From the NCBI GenBank assembly GCA_942491555.1, contig CALOBN010000003.1:496001-560000 (forward strand): DNA of 64,000 nucleotides, given 5' to 3'. Both the position numbers and the translations under genes were made by a program. Under the pieces are notes generated by a model, which was not told the origin of the DNA, did no database searches, and worked only from the letters and a program-made list of their open reading frames with translations. Shown here in pieces: positions 9,090 through 17,107 of the stretch. Source of the DNA: Marinihelvus sp942491555 (GTDB taxonomy: Bacteria > Pseudomonadota > Gammaproteobacteria > Xanthomonadales > SZUA-36). Every line of letters starts with the position of its first letter. Position 1 is the stretch's first letter.

Positions 9090-9572
9090 TTACAGCAGAG
9101 CCTCAATCGCATCGGTCATTTGCTCCGGACTGGTCGCCGAGGCATATCGGTTGACCACCTGCCCTTCCCGGTTGACCAGGAACTTGGTGAAATTCCACTT
9201 GATGGCCTCTGTGCCCAACGCGCCGGGCGCCTCGGATTTGAGATATTTGAACAAGGGGTCGGCGTCGGCCCCGTTGACTTTGAGTTTGCCGAACACGGGA
9301 AAGGACACCCCGTAATTGACCTGGCAGAACTCCTGGATTTCTTCATCACTGCCCGGGTCCTGCCCGCCAAACTGGTTGCAGGGAAAACCCAGTACAACCA
9401 ATCCGCGATCAGCGTACTGTTTATGGAGCTTCTCCAGCCCCTCAAACTGTGGCGTAAAGCCACATTTGGATGCGGTGTTAACGATCAGCAGGACTTTGCC
9501 GCGATAGGCGTCCAGTGGCTGCGCATCGCCGCGGGCATTATCGGGGCTGAACTCGTATACGCTCTCGGTCAT
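9090..9572 (-). CDS. Glutathione peroxidase (BtuE/GPx family)
   Basis: 160 residues, full family length, cytosolic. The catalytic tetrad is visible: Cys37 in TASKCGFTPQ, Gln about 71 in GFPCNQFGGQDPG, and Trp/Asn about 125 in IKWNFTKFLV. A second Cys in the FPCNQ loop and one in QEFCQVNYG point to the thioredoxin-dependent, two-cysteine type usual in bacteria. It reduces hydroperoxides. It lies 66 bases upstream of the esterase gene on the same strand and is probably co-transcribed with it. Confidence 0.95.
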   Translation of the reverse strand: MTESVYEFSPDNARGDAQPLDAYRGKVLLIVNTASKCGFTPQFEGLEKLHKQYADRGLVVLGFPCNQFGGQDPGSDEEIQEFCQVNYGVSFPVFGKLKVNGADADPLFKYLKSEAPGALGTEAIKWNFTKFLVNREGQVVNRYASATSPEQMTDAIEALL

Positions 9573-9649
9573 CTTACTTCCTTTGGTGTTTTGCTACGGT
9601 TTGTGCGGGCTTGGTCCTTGCTTAGCATCGTTCGCCCGGCGCGTGTCAA

Positions 9650-10099
9650 TCAGGGACGGGGCTCTTCACAGGGCGGCGAGCATACGCGCACTGCATCAGC
9701 ATTAGCGATCAGGGCAATCAAGGCCCCCAGGGCGATGATGCCCCAAACCCAGGCCGCAGCCTCACCCTTATTCTGGTTCGGCCGGTCCACCTTGAGCGTA
9801 CGCATATCCTCAAAACGATAAAACCCGGTACTGCCGCCGAGACCTTCCTCATTCATTTCCATTACCCGGAAGGTATCCGTGCTGCGGTCAAGCATCGTCA
9901 CTTTGACCAGGTTGCCGATCTCCACACCGGGCGGCGCACCCTGGCGCATGCTCGTGTCCACGTTGACCGTCTGAAACGAGGAACAGGCAGCCAGGTTGAA
10001 CAGCAGCAAAGCCAACAGGTAGCGGCCCAGAAAGGCCAGTGGCGCGAATCGGGGCCGCGTGTCTGGTGCGATGGAAGCGTGCAATCGTTTTGAAGCCAT
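9650..10099 (-). CDS. Small lipoprotein with C-terminal membrane helix
   Basis: 149 residues from the ATG at 10099. A lipobox follows the signal peptide (LLALLLFNLAACSSF, lipid Cys about 38). The lipidated stretch runs into a beta-type domain, GNLVKVTMLDRSTDTFRV followed by MRTLKVDRP, like an SH3-type barrel. The C-terminus has a transmembrane-like helix (AAWVWGIIALGALIALIA) and two cysteines (RVCSPPCEE). I do not recognise a named family with confidence. Separated from the glutathione peroxidase by 77 bases. Confidence 0.65.
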   Translation of the reverse strand: MASKRLHASIAPDTRPRFAPLAFLGRYLLALLLFNLAACSSFQTVNVDTSMRQGAPPGVEIGNLVKVTMLDRSTDTFRVMEMNEEGLGGSTGFYRFEDMRTLKVDRPNQNKGEAAAWVWGIIALGALIALIANADAVRVCSPPCEEPRP

Positions 10100-10210
10100 A
10101 GCGTTACATTTAGCCTCAGCAAGGCACAAAAATATACCCCAAAAAAGGAATTCGGGAATACCCGGGACAGGACAGTGACCGGGCGGGCCCTGTCTGCTGG
10201 CTAACAGGAG

Positions 10211-11179
10211 CTAGGGGTCGATTGGCCAGCCGTCGAGGTGGATATCCTCACGCAGGAGGTAGCGTGGCGAACCGACCACCAGCGGATCTTGCCCAACCAC
10301 GACCTCCCGGTCCTTGTCCGGATAATCCAGCGTACTGAGGAAATGCTGCATGCAATTGAGCCTGGCCCGCTTCTTATCGTCCGATTTCACGATATGCCAT
10401 GGAGAATCTGCAGTATCGGTATAAAAAAACATCGCCTCCTTGGCACGCGTGTACTCATCCCACTTGTTCACCGCCGCCTCATCGACCGGGCTCATCTTCC
10501 ACTGTTTCAGCGGATCAGACTTGCGGGACTTGAAGCGAAAACGTTGTTCTTTTCGCGTTACCGAAAACCAGTATTTGAACAGCTTGATCTCGGAATTGAC
10601 CAGCATCCGCTCAAAATCCGGGCACTGACGCATGAATTCCAGGTACTCATGTGAATCACAAAAACCCATAACGCGTTCAACACCCGCGCGGTTGTACCAG
10701 GAACGATCAAGGAACAGGATTTCACCGCGGGTGGGAAGATGCTCCACGTAACGCTGGAAGTACCACTGACCGCGCTCCTTGGCGGTTGGTTTTTCCAGGG
10801 CCACGACCTTGGCAGCTCGTGGATTGAGGTGCTCCATGAAGCGTTTAATGGTGCCGCCCTTACCCGCCGCATCACGGCCCTCGAAAATGACCACGATTTT
10901 CTGGCCCGTCATCTTTACCCAGTTCTGAACCTTGAGCAGTTCGATCTGGAGCCGCGCCTTTTCCTCTGAGTAAACCGACCGATCTATCCTGTCCGCATAG
11001 GGGTACTTGCCTTCCTTGAACAGGCGTTGCGCGACGATTGATTCATCGTTCAGCTTGCGCGCAATCGTCGGTACCAGTTCGCCGGCGAGGTAGTGTTGAT
11101 GATCAGAAATGACCGCTTCAGCTTCCCCGGGCTCTCCGCCGGATTGCGAATCAGTAACAGTTTTCAGATTACTGCTCAT
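10211..11179 (-). CDS. ppk2: Polyphosphate kinase 2
   Basis: 322 residues. The ATG at 11179 is preferred over one 29 codons upstream because it follows AAGGAGT at 7 bases. Single PPK2 domain: Walker A IFEGRDAAGKGGTIKRF (about 93-109), lid region HLNPRAAKVVALEKPT, and Walker B/lid LDRSWYNRAGVERVMGF (about 153). PPK2 enzymes move phosphate between inorganic polyphosphate and nucleotides, usually making ATP or GTP from NDP, in the cytosol. The length and the conserved ERGQWYFQRYVEHLP match the one-domain class. It is monocistronic as far as can be seen, divergent from the barrel protein gene. Confidence 0.95.
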   Translation of the reverse strand: MSSNLKTVTDSQSGGEPGEAEAVISDHQHYLAGELVPTIARKLNDESIVAQRLFKEGKYPYADRIDRSVYSEEKARLQIELLKVQNWVKMTGQKIVVIFEGRDAAGKGGTIKRFMEHLNPRAAKVVALEKPTAKERGQWYFQRYVEHLPTRGEILFLDRSWYNRAGVERVMGFCDSHEYLEFMRQCPDFERMLVNSEIKLFKYWFSVTRKEQRFRFKSRKSDPLKQWKMSPVDEAAVNKWDEYTRAKEAMFFYTDTADSPWHIVKSDDKKRARLNCMQHFLSTLDYPDKDREVVVGQDPLVVGSPRYLLREDIHLDGWPIDP

Positions 11180-11345
11180 GGGTACTCCTTCGTCTCGATG
11201 CCTGAATGTGCTGCCTTGCATCGTTTCCAGCATAGGGGTTTTTAATGGTCCATACATTGACATCAATCAGGTTTGACGGTCATCACGGTTGATTGAGAAA
11301 TCCAGAGTACACTAGCGTTGATATTTTTTAACGCAAAGATCTCTC

Positions 11346-12254
11346 ATGAAAATTTTTTCTGTGTTGTCGTTCCCCGCCTTACTGCTGTTTAGCAGCGCTT
11401 TGCTCGCCCAGCCGCAGCAAATCGGCCCGTGGGTGCTCAATGTTGATGCAGGTGCGGTTTCACAGTCGGAAACCGACCTGGAAGACGACTCCGGCAGTTT
11501 TGATTATGACCGATGGTTCGCCGCCGCCAGTCTGAATTATCTGTGGTCACCGCGAACAGCCCTGGGGGTCGCCGTCGGCGGTGGGCAGAGCAGTTACGGC
11601 TTTGAAAATGTAACCGGGCTGGCCGATGGGGATCCATGGGATGATCTGGAAGATTACCGTATCTCCGTGATCTCGCGCTTTGCCATCAACGAGAGAGTCT
11701 CGGCCATTGTTATACCCTCCTGGCGTGTCGACCGCGAAAAGGGTGCAAGCACAAGTGATTCACAAACCTGGGGCCTGCTGGCCGGCTTGTCCTGGAGACT
11801 CAGTGACACACTGACCATTGGCCCTGGCATTGGTGTTTTTGATCGAATCGAGGAAAGCGCGGCGGTATTTCCAATCGTCGTTATTGACTGGGACATCACG
11901 GACCGCTGGAACCTGAGTACCGGCAGTGGACTTGCGGCTTCCCGTGGGCCCGGCCTTACGCTGTCCTATCAGGCAACCGATACCTGGCGCCTGGGAATTG
12001 AAGGGCGTTATGAACAGATTGATTTCAGACTGAACGATGAGGGTCCGGCACCGGGCGGCGTGGGCAGAGACGAGGTGGTTCCGTTGGTTTTAAACGCCGA
12101 ATGGTCGCCGAGTCGCAGGACTCAAATCAGTTTATTTGCCGGCGCTGAATTTGGCGGTCAACTTGAATTGGCCGACGTCGATGGCATCACGATTGCAAGC
12201 AGCGATTACGATGCCCCCTTTATTTTCGGCGGAAACATCAGATTGCGCTTTTAA
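11346..12254 (+). CDS. Outer-membrane beta-barrel protein, unknown function
   Basis: 302 residues with a Sec signal (MKIFSVLSFPALLLFSSALLAQ). The rest alternates polar and hydrophobic residues as amphipathic strands (WFAAASLNYLWS, YRISVISRFAIN, SLFAGAEFGGQLEL) and ends in phenylalanine (IRLRF), the C-terminal signature recognised by the Bam machinery. Acidic surface loops (DLEDDSGSFDYD) are typical. About 12 strands can be counted. No channel or enzyme motif is seen. It stands alone upstream of the MFS transporter gene, 63 bases away, so read-through is possible. Confidence 0.75.
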   Translation: MKIFSVLSFPALLLFSSALLAQPQQIGPWVLNVDAGAVSQSETDLEDDSGSFDYDRWFAAASLNYLWSPRTALGVAVGGGQSSYGFENVTGLADGDPWDDLEDYRISVISRFAINERVSAIVIPSWRVDREKGASTSDSQTWGLLAGLSWRLSDTLTIGPGIGVFDRIEESAAVFPIVVIDWDITDRWNLSTGSGLAASRGPGLTLSYQATDTWRLGIEGRYEQIDFRLNDEGPAPGGVGRDEVVPLVLNAEWSPSRRTQISLFAGAEFGGQLELADVDGITIASSDYDAPFIFGGNIRLRF

Positions 12255-12317
12255 ATGCAACGCACGCTCATATCCACCCGGCAGGTATTGTCGGGCTGTG
12301 GCTGAGCTTTTCTCTCC

Positions 12318-13637
12318 ATGACTGGTCCCGCGCTTAAGGCGTTTCCGGTGCGCTGGCGGATATTTACCGTCATCGCGCTCGGTAGCTTTGTCTCCTACAT
12401 CCTGCGCTCAAATATTTCCCTCGCTGCCCCGGCGATTAAGGCAGACCTGGCCCTTGGTGACGGTGAATGGGGGTTGGTGCTGTCGGCTTTTATCGCCGGT
12501 TATGCGCTGTTCCAGCTGCCCGGCGGCCTCGCCGGTGATCGTTTTGGTCCCCGCAAAGCACTTACCTTCATTGCCATTGTGTGGGCCATCCTGACCGTGG
12601 CAACGGCGCTTGTACCGGGCCCCGCCGTGGCAGGCACCGGTGTCACGCTGACCTTGTTAATCGTGGTGCGATTCCTGGTAGGCGCCGCCCATGCACCCAT
12701 ATTTCCAGTGCAGAACAGCGTTTTTGCGCGTTGGTTTCCACCCGGCAGCCGCGCCCTGCCCCTTGGCCTTGTCAGCACCGCGCTGACCCTCGGCTTTGCC
12801 GCAACCGCCCCCGTACTGACCTGGCTGATCGTCGAGTATGGCTGGCGCATAGCGTTCTGCCTGCTGGCACCGACCGGACTACTCATCGCCGGGTTGTGGT
12901 GGTGGTATGGACGGGATCGCCCCGCTGATCACCCGGCCATGACAATCGCGGAACTTGAACTGATTGAAGGCGAAACAGCCAGTCAAACGGAACATGACGA
13001 ACCACCCCCAGCGGGCAGCTGGAAACAGATATTGAAAAACCGCGACATGCTGCTGCTTATGGCCAGTTACTCCTGCATGAACTTCATTTTTTACCAGGTC
13101 TTCAACTATTTCTATCAGTACCTGGTGGAGCAGCGGGGTTTCGACCCGGTAACCGCGGGATGGGTCACGTCTTCGCAATGGATTGCCGGCGCCATCGGTG
13201 CCGCCTTCGGCGGTTGGCTTTGCGATCGTCTCAGCCGGCGCCTGGGCCTGCGTTGGGGCGCACGCTGGCCAGTCATCATCGGCCTGTTGCTGTCCGGCGG
13301 TTTTCTGCTCGCAGGTTCAGTCTCGACCCATGCAGATATCGCGGTTGTGTGTTTTGTAGGCTGTTTTCTATTCAACCAGATCACCGAAGGAGCCTACTGG
13401 TCCTCGAGCATCAACATCGGCGGCAGGCTGGCGGGCACGGCAGGCGGAATCATGAATACCGGCGCCAACCTCATGGGTATCGTCAATGCCAATCTGGTGC
13501 CGCTGATCGCACATATTCTGGGCTGGACATCAGCGATTGCCTCAGGCGCCCTGTTTGCAGTGCTCGGCGCACTGTTCATGCTGGGAGTGCGGGCAGATCG
13601 GCGCGCTGATCTGGACGAGCCAGTCTTGCCTGGCTGA
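12318..13637 (+). CDS. MFS transporter, anion:cation symporter type
   Basis: 439 residues with 12 predicted helices in two halves, joined by a cytosolic loop near residues 200-240 (ELIEGETASQTEHDEPPPAG). The loop 2-3 signature GGLAGDRFGPRKAL and its repeat GGWLCDRLSRRLGLRWG are the classical MFS motif A. The N-terminal YILRSNISLAAPAIKADL matches the ACS branch (hexuronate, phthalate, organic acids). It ends 80 bases before the Rieske oxygenase gene on the same strand, so it is the likely uptake system for that enzyme's substrate. ACS carriers usually move organic anions; a zwitterion such as a betaine is a reasonable but unproven guess. Confidence 0.88.
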   Translation: MTGPALKAFPVRWRIFTVIALGSFVSYILRSNISLAAPAIKADLALGDGEWGLVLSAFIAGYALFQLPGGLAGDRFGPRKALTFIAIVWAILTVATALVPGPAVAGTGVTLTLLIVVRFLVGAAHAPIFPVQNSVFARWFPPGSRALPLGLVSTALTLGFAATAPVLTWLIVEYGWRIAFCLLAPTGLLIAGLWWWYGRDRPADHPAMTIAELELIEGETASQTEHDEPPPAGSWKQILKNRDMLLLMASYSCMNFIFYQVFNYFYQYLVEQRGFDPVTAGWVTSSQWIAGAIGAAFGGWLCDRLSRRLGLRWGARWPVIIGLLLSGGFLLAGSVSTHADIAVVCFVGCFLFNQITEGAYWSSSINIGGRLAGTAGGIMNTGANLMGIVNANLVPLIAHILGWTSAIASGALFAVLGALFMLGVRADRRADLDEPVLPG

Positions 13638-13717
13638 TCCGCCGGAGCTGATCCATCAGCTCTTATCTGCGACAATCAGGTCGAGATCCTCAAGCATATT
13701 TTTTTGGGCCCATCATC

Positions 13718-14875
13718 ATGACCGACGCGCTGAACCAACTGCATGCCAATGGCTTCGAACCGAGCCTGCACCGTCGCTGGTACCTTGACGAGGCCTACTT
13801 TGAAAAAGAAAAGTCGGCCATTTTTCTGCGCGAATGGATTTGTGTGGGCCGCGAGGAAGACTGGCCAAATCCCGGTGACCACCAGGTACTCGAGCTGTTT
13901 GGCGAAAGCATCCTGCTGGTGCGCAACCGCGAGGGCAATCTGCGGGCGTTCTATAACGTCTGTCGTCACCGCGGGGCGCAATTGTGCTCAGAAAAACCGG
14001 CGGAGCAGACAGCGGCCGCGGGGCGAGGCGGCATCATAGGCAAGCGGCTGATCCGGTGTCCTTATCACGGCTGGACCTACGACCTGGACGGCAAACTGAC
14101 CCATGCCCCCTTCATGGATGCGCAGGACAGCTTTGACCCGCAATCGATAGCTCTGCACACCGTTGGAATAGCTACCTGGGGCGGTTTTGTCTTTGTTAAT
14201 CTCACACCGGAATCCGCCGCGGATTTCGATCCTGCCATTAGCGGGCCGGCGCAGCGTTTAGTCCGTTACCCCCTCGAATCATTGCGTACCGGCCGACGTA
14301 TAGATTACGAGGTGGCAGCGAACTGGAAAGTCCTCTGCGAGAATTACAATGAGTGCTACCACTGCGGGCCGGTGCATCCGGAGCTTAGCGCACTGGTACC
14401 GGCGTTCAAGGAAAACGGCGGCTCAGACCTTGACTGGGAACGGGGTATCCCCCACCGCGAGGGTGCCACGACCTTCACCGTGAGCGGCGAAACCACGAGA
14501 CGCTCGTTTCCGGGCCTCAACGAGGACGAACAGGTACGTCACAAGGGTGAATTGGTGCTACCCAATCTGTTCCTGTCTCTGAGCAGGGACCACGTGACAG
14601 CGTATATTCTGCTGCCCACCGCCGCGAACCATTGCGAGATCAGATGCCTGTTTCTCTTTGAAGCGCAGGAAATTGATAGCCCGGCCTTCAGTCCTGAAGA
14701 CGCGGTGACCTTCTGGGATCTGATAAACCGCCAGGACTGGACGATCTGTGAGAGTGTCCAGCGGGGCATGAATTCGCGCGTGTTCGAGCATGGGGCACTG
14801 TCCCCGATGGAAGACTGGTCGCTGGATATTCGGCGCTATGTTCTGGAGCGCACCGGGCTTCAGTTATCCGGGTAA
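13718..14875 (+). CDS. Rieske mononuclear iron oxygenase, GbcA/CntA/Stc2 type
   Basis: 385 residues, alpha-subunit architecture. The N-terminal Rieske domain shows CRHRGAQ (about 82) and CPYHGWTYD (about 113), separated by an Ala/Gly-rich stretch. The catalytic domain shows ENYNECYHCGPVHPEL (about 208-223), with the two iron-binding His and bridging residues, and a late acidic ligand near NRQDWTICESVQ. The NECYHCGPVHPEL form is characteristic of glycine betaine, carnitine and stachydrine monooxygenases, which start N-demethylation or C-N cleavage of quaternary amines. No ferredoxin reductase gene lies nearby, so its electron donor must be encoded elsewhere. The tail overlaps the TMADH-like gene by 16 bases, convergently. 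Confidence 0.9.
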   Translation: MTDALNQLHANGFEPSLHRRWYLDEAYFEKEKSAIFLREWICVGREEDWPNPGDHQVLELFGESILLVRNREGNLRAFYNVCRHRGAQLCSEKPAEQTAAAGRGGIIGKRLIRCPYHGWTYDLDGKLTHAPFMDAQDSFDPQSIALHTVGIATWGGFVFVNLTPESAADFDPAISGPAQRLVRYPLESLRTGRRIDYEVAANWKVLCENYNECYHCGPVHPELSALVPAFKENGGSDLDWERGIPHREGATTFTVSGETTRRSFPGLNEDEQVRHKGELVLPNLFLSLSRDHVTAYILLPTAANHCEIRCLFLFEAQEIDSPAFSPEDAVTFWDLINRQDWTICESVQRGMNSRVFEHGALSPMEDWSLDIRRYVLERTGLQLSG

Positions 14876-16944
14876 GCCGGACCCGGGCCATCCACGGTGA
14901 TCGGCTGATCGCGCAGGAACCGGGTCGATTCAGCCCCAAGGTTACGCCCGTATTCATGGCCTGAATACACCGCGTGCACGATCGCGCCAGGCGCCCTGGC
15001 ATCACCAATGGCCGTCACAGACTCGACCCCCGCATCTGCCCATTCCGCACGCCGGGCCAGCAGGGACTGGTACAAATTATCGTTGCCGACCCGGTGCCCG
15101 ACAATCAGCACGGATTGGCAAGGAATACTGAACGACCTTTGGTCAAACAGACCCTCGAGCGTCGCCGCGCTACCATCAAAATCAGTCAGCAGGCTCATGG
15201 TTGACAGACCCACACCGTGCCGGGCCAACGCCTGGTGAACAAAAGGTTGCTCATTGGTCATGAAGGTCCAGGCCGAGGCATGGCCCGCTGGTGTGGCGTA
15301 ATGCACTTCAAGACCCTGCGCCGCCAGGTGCTCGGCCAGGACCCCGCCCAGGTAGTAATTGTCAAAATCAAAGACCAGTACGGGCCCTCGTGGAACGATG
15401 CCGGCGGCGATATCGTCAGGGGTGTAAACGCCATCTCGTTCCAGCGTGCCCGCCGGTATCTCCAGCCTCGAATAAAGATGCCGCGTCCAGCGGGCGCCGG
15501 TAGCAATCGCCACGTGGCTGTGCTCCATCGCCAGAATGTCGTCCACACCGAGCTCACTGCCCGGGTAGAGCTCGACTCCATCCATTTGCTGCAAAGCATT
15601 GATTCGATAGTCCTGTACGCGACTCCAGCTGGCCAGACCGGGCAAGGCGGTTTCAAACAGCAGCCGACCGCCAAGCTTATCCCGCGAATCCGCCAGGGTT
15701 ACGACAATCCCGCGCCGGGCAAGGACATGTGCCGCCTCCAGGCCTGCCGGCCCGGCGCCAATAATAAGTACCGGCCCAACATTTTTTGCCTGTTCAAAGC
15801 GTTCCGGGTGCCAGCCGCGCCGCCACTCTTCACCTGCGGTCGCATTCTGTGTGCAACGGACCGGCACACTGTCGTGCCAGCTGGAGATGCACAGATTGCA
15901 GCCGATGCATTCGCGGATATCGTCTTCACGCCCCTCACGCAGTTTGGCGGGCAGGAAAGGATCTGCAATCGAGGGGCGTGCGCCACCGATGAGGTCAAGG
16001 ATGCCGCGTTTCACCTGCGAGACCATGGTGTCAGGGGATGTAAACCGGCCGACGCCTACTACAGGTCGTTTGGTGACACGCTTGACGAAATCGATCACCG
16101 GCTCATGCGCGCCCTCTGGCCGAAAACGTGAGGCACCGCAGTCAGTAGGACTGGAATCCATTTTTACATCCCAGAGATCTGGCACCTCACTGAGCAGGTC
16201 GACAAGCTCGTGGGCCTCGGACTCATGGTTTTCCGCCGGTCGCTGACGTAATTCTTCAAGACTCACTCGCAGGGCAATGCCGCAGGTATCCCCGACTGCC
16301 TCCTTGGTCGCCTCGATCAGCTGACGAACAAAGCGTGAACGATTCTCCAGGCTGCCACCATAGGCGTCCGTACGCTGGTTGTATTCGGGCAGCAAAAACT
16401 CGTAGCCCAGGTAGCCCATGCCCGCATAGATATAGATGATGTCAAAACCAGCCTGACGTGCGCGATGCGCCGCCGCAACCTGCCAGCGGATAACATCCCT
16501 GATGTCGTTTTCATCCATCACACGGGGACGTTGCTGGCCCATAAAACCCACATGCGTCGCCGCCCAGGGAATTCCTGACGGCGATAAGGGCGGTGTCCGT
16601 GTCGTGCGGTTCATGACCACCGCACCGCCATGCCACAACTCGACCGCAGCCAGCGAACCATGCCTGTGTATGGCCTCGGTGCTCAAAGCGTGCGAACGGA
16701 TGTCGTTGTCATCCCACAGACGGGCAAAGGGTAAAGGACTGTCATCGGAAGTTGGGTGGGTGGATACCGCGCCGGTGCTGACCACTCCCCAGCCGCCCTC
16801 GGCCTTCATCTCCCGGAAGGCCGCCCGGATTCGTGGGTTCGCCTCGGTCATGCCGCTGGCATGCGGCACCTGGTAAAAACGATTGGGGGCAACAACCGGG
16901 CCGATGGGCACTGGTTCGAACAGAATTTCATAACGTGGGTTCAT
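14860..16944 (-). CDS. TMADH/DgcA-like iron-sulfur flavoprotein (tertiary amine demethylase)
   Basis: 694 residues from the ATG at 16944 (MNPRYEILFEPVPIG, the family start). Order: FMN TIM barrel of the old-yellow-enzyme class (1-340), 4Fe-4S site ECIGCNLCISSWHDS..RCTQN (about 344-365), then FAD/NAD-like domain beginning VLIIGAGPAGLEAAHVLARRG (about 390). The string CTQNATAGEEWRRGWHPE is almost identical to that in trimethylamine and dimethylamine dehydrogenases and related dimethylglycine/N-methylproline demethylases. Two differences from TMADH as I remember it: VPHASG in place of VPHCIG (no Cys for the 6-S-cysteinyl-FMN bond) and IYAGM in place of VYGAH (active-site His gone). So the substrate is probably not trimethylamine. 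Convergent with the Rieske gene. Confidence 0.88.
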   Translation of the reverse strand: MNPRYEILFEPVPIGPVVAPNRFYQVPHASGMTEANPRIRAAFREMKAEGGWGVVSTGAVSTHPTSDDSPLPFARLWDDNDIRSHALSTEAIHRHGSLAAVELWHGGAVVMNRTTRTPPLSPSGIPWAATHVGFMGQQRPRVMDENDIRDVIRWQVAAAHRARQAGFDIIYIYAGMGYLGYEFLLPEYNQRTDAYGGSLENRSRFVRQLIEATKEAVGDTCGIALRVSLEELRQRPAENHESEAHELVDLLSEVPDLWDVKMDSSPTDCGASRFRPEGAHEPVIDFVKRVTKRPVVGVGRFTSPDTMVSQVKRGILDLIGGARPSIADPFLPAKLREGREDDIRECIGCNLCISSWHDSVPVRCTQNATAGEEWRRGWHPERFEQAKNVGPVLIIGAGPAGLEAAHVLARRGIVVTLADSRDKLGGRLLFETALPGLASWSRVQDYRINALQQMDGVELYPGSELGVDDILAMEHSHVAIATGARWTRHLYSRLEIPAGTLERDGVYTPDDIAAGIVPRGPVLVFDFDNYYLGGVLAEHLAAQGLEVHYATPAGHASAWTFMTNEQPFVHQALARHGVGLSTMSLLTDFDGSAATLEGLFDQRSFSIPCQSVLIVGHRVGNDNLYQSLLARRAEWADAGVESVTAIGDARAPGAIVHAVYSGHEYGRNLGAESTRFLRDQPITVDGPGPAYPDN

Positions 16945-17107
16945 GCACGGATGGTAAACAATTTTTCTGACCCTGTATGCGCCTTTCACGGGCCGGTCCT
17001 GCGTCAATCTGGCACAATTAAAGATAGGCCTGTTTCACTTATTTTCGACTCGCGTGCTGATACCGTCCGCGCTTTGTTGAAGCCAAAACTGCACTAAGGA
17101 TCTAACC

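Noticed and set aside
15217..16131. 304-codon frame on the plus strand
   Set aside because: Antisense to the TMADH-like gene, which has complete cofactor motifs.
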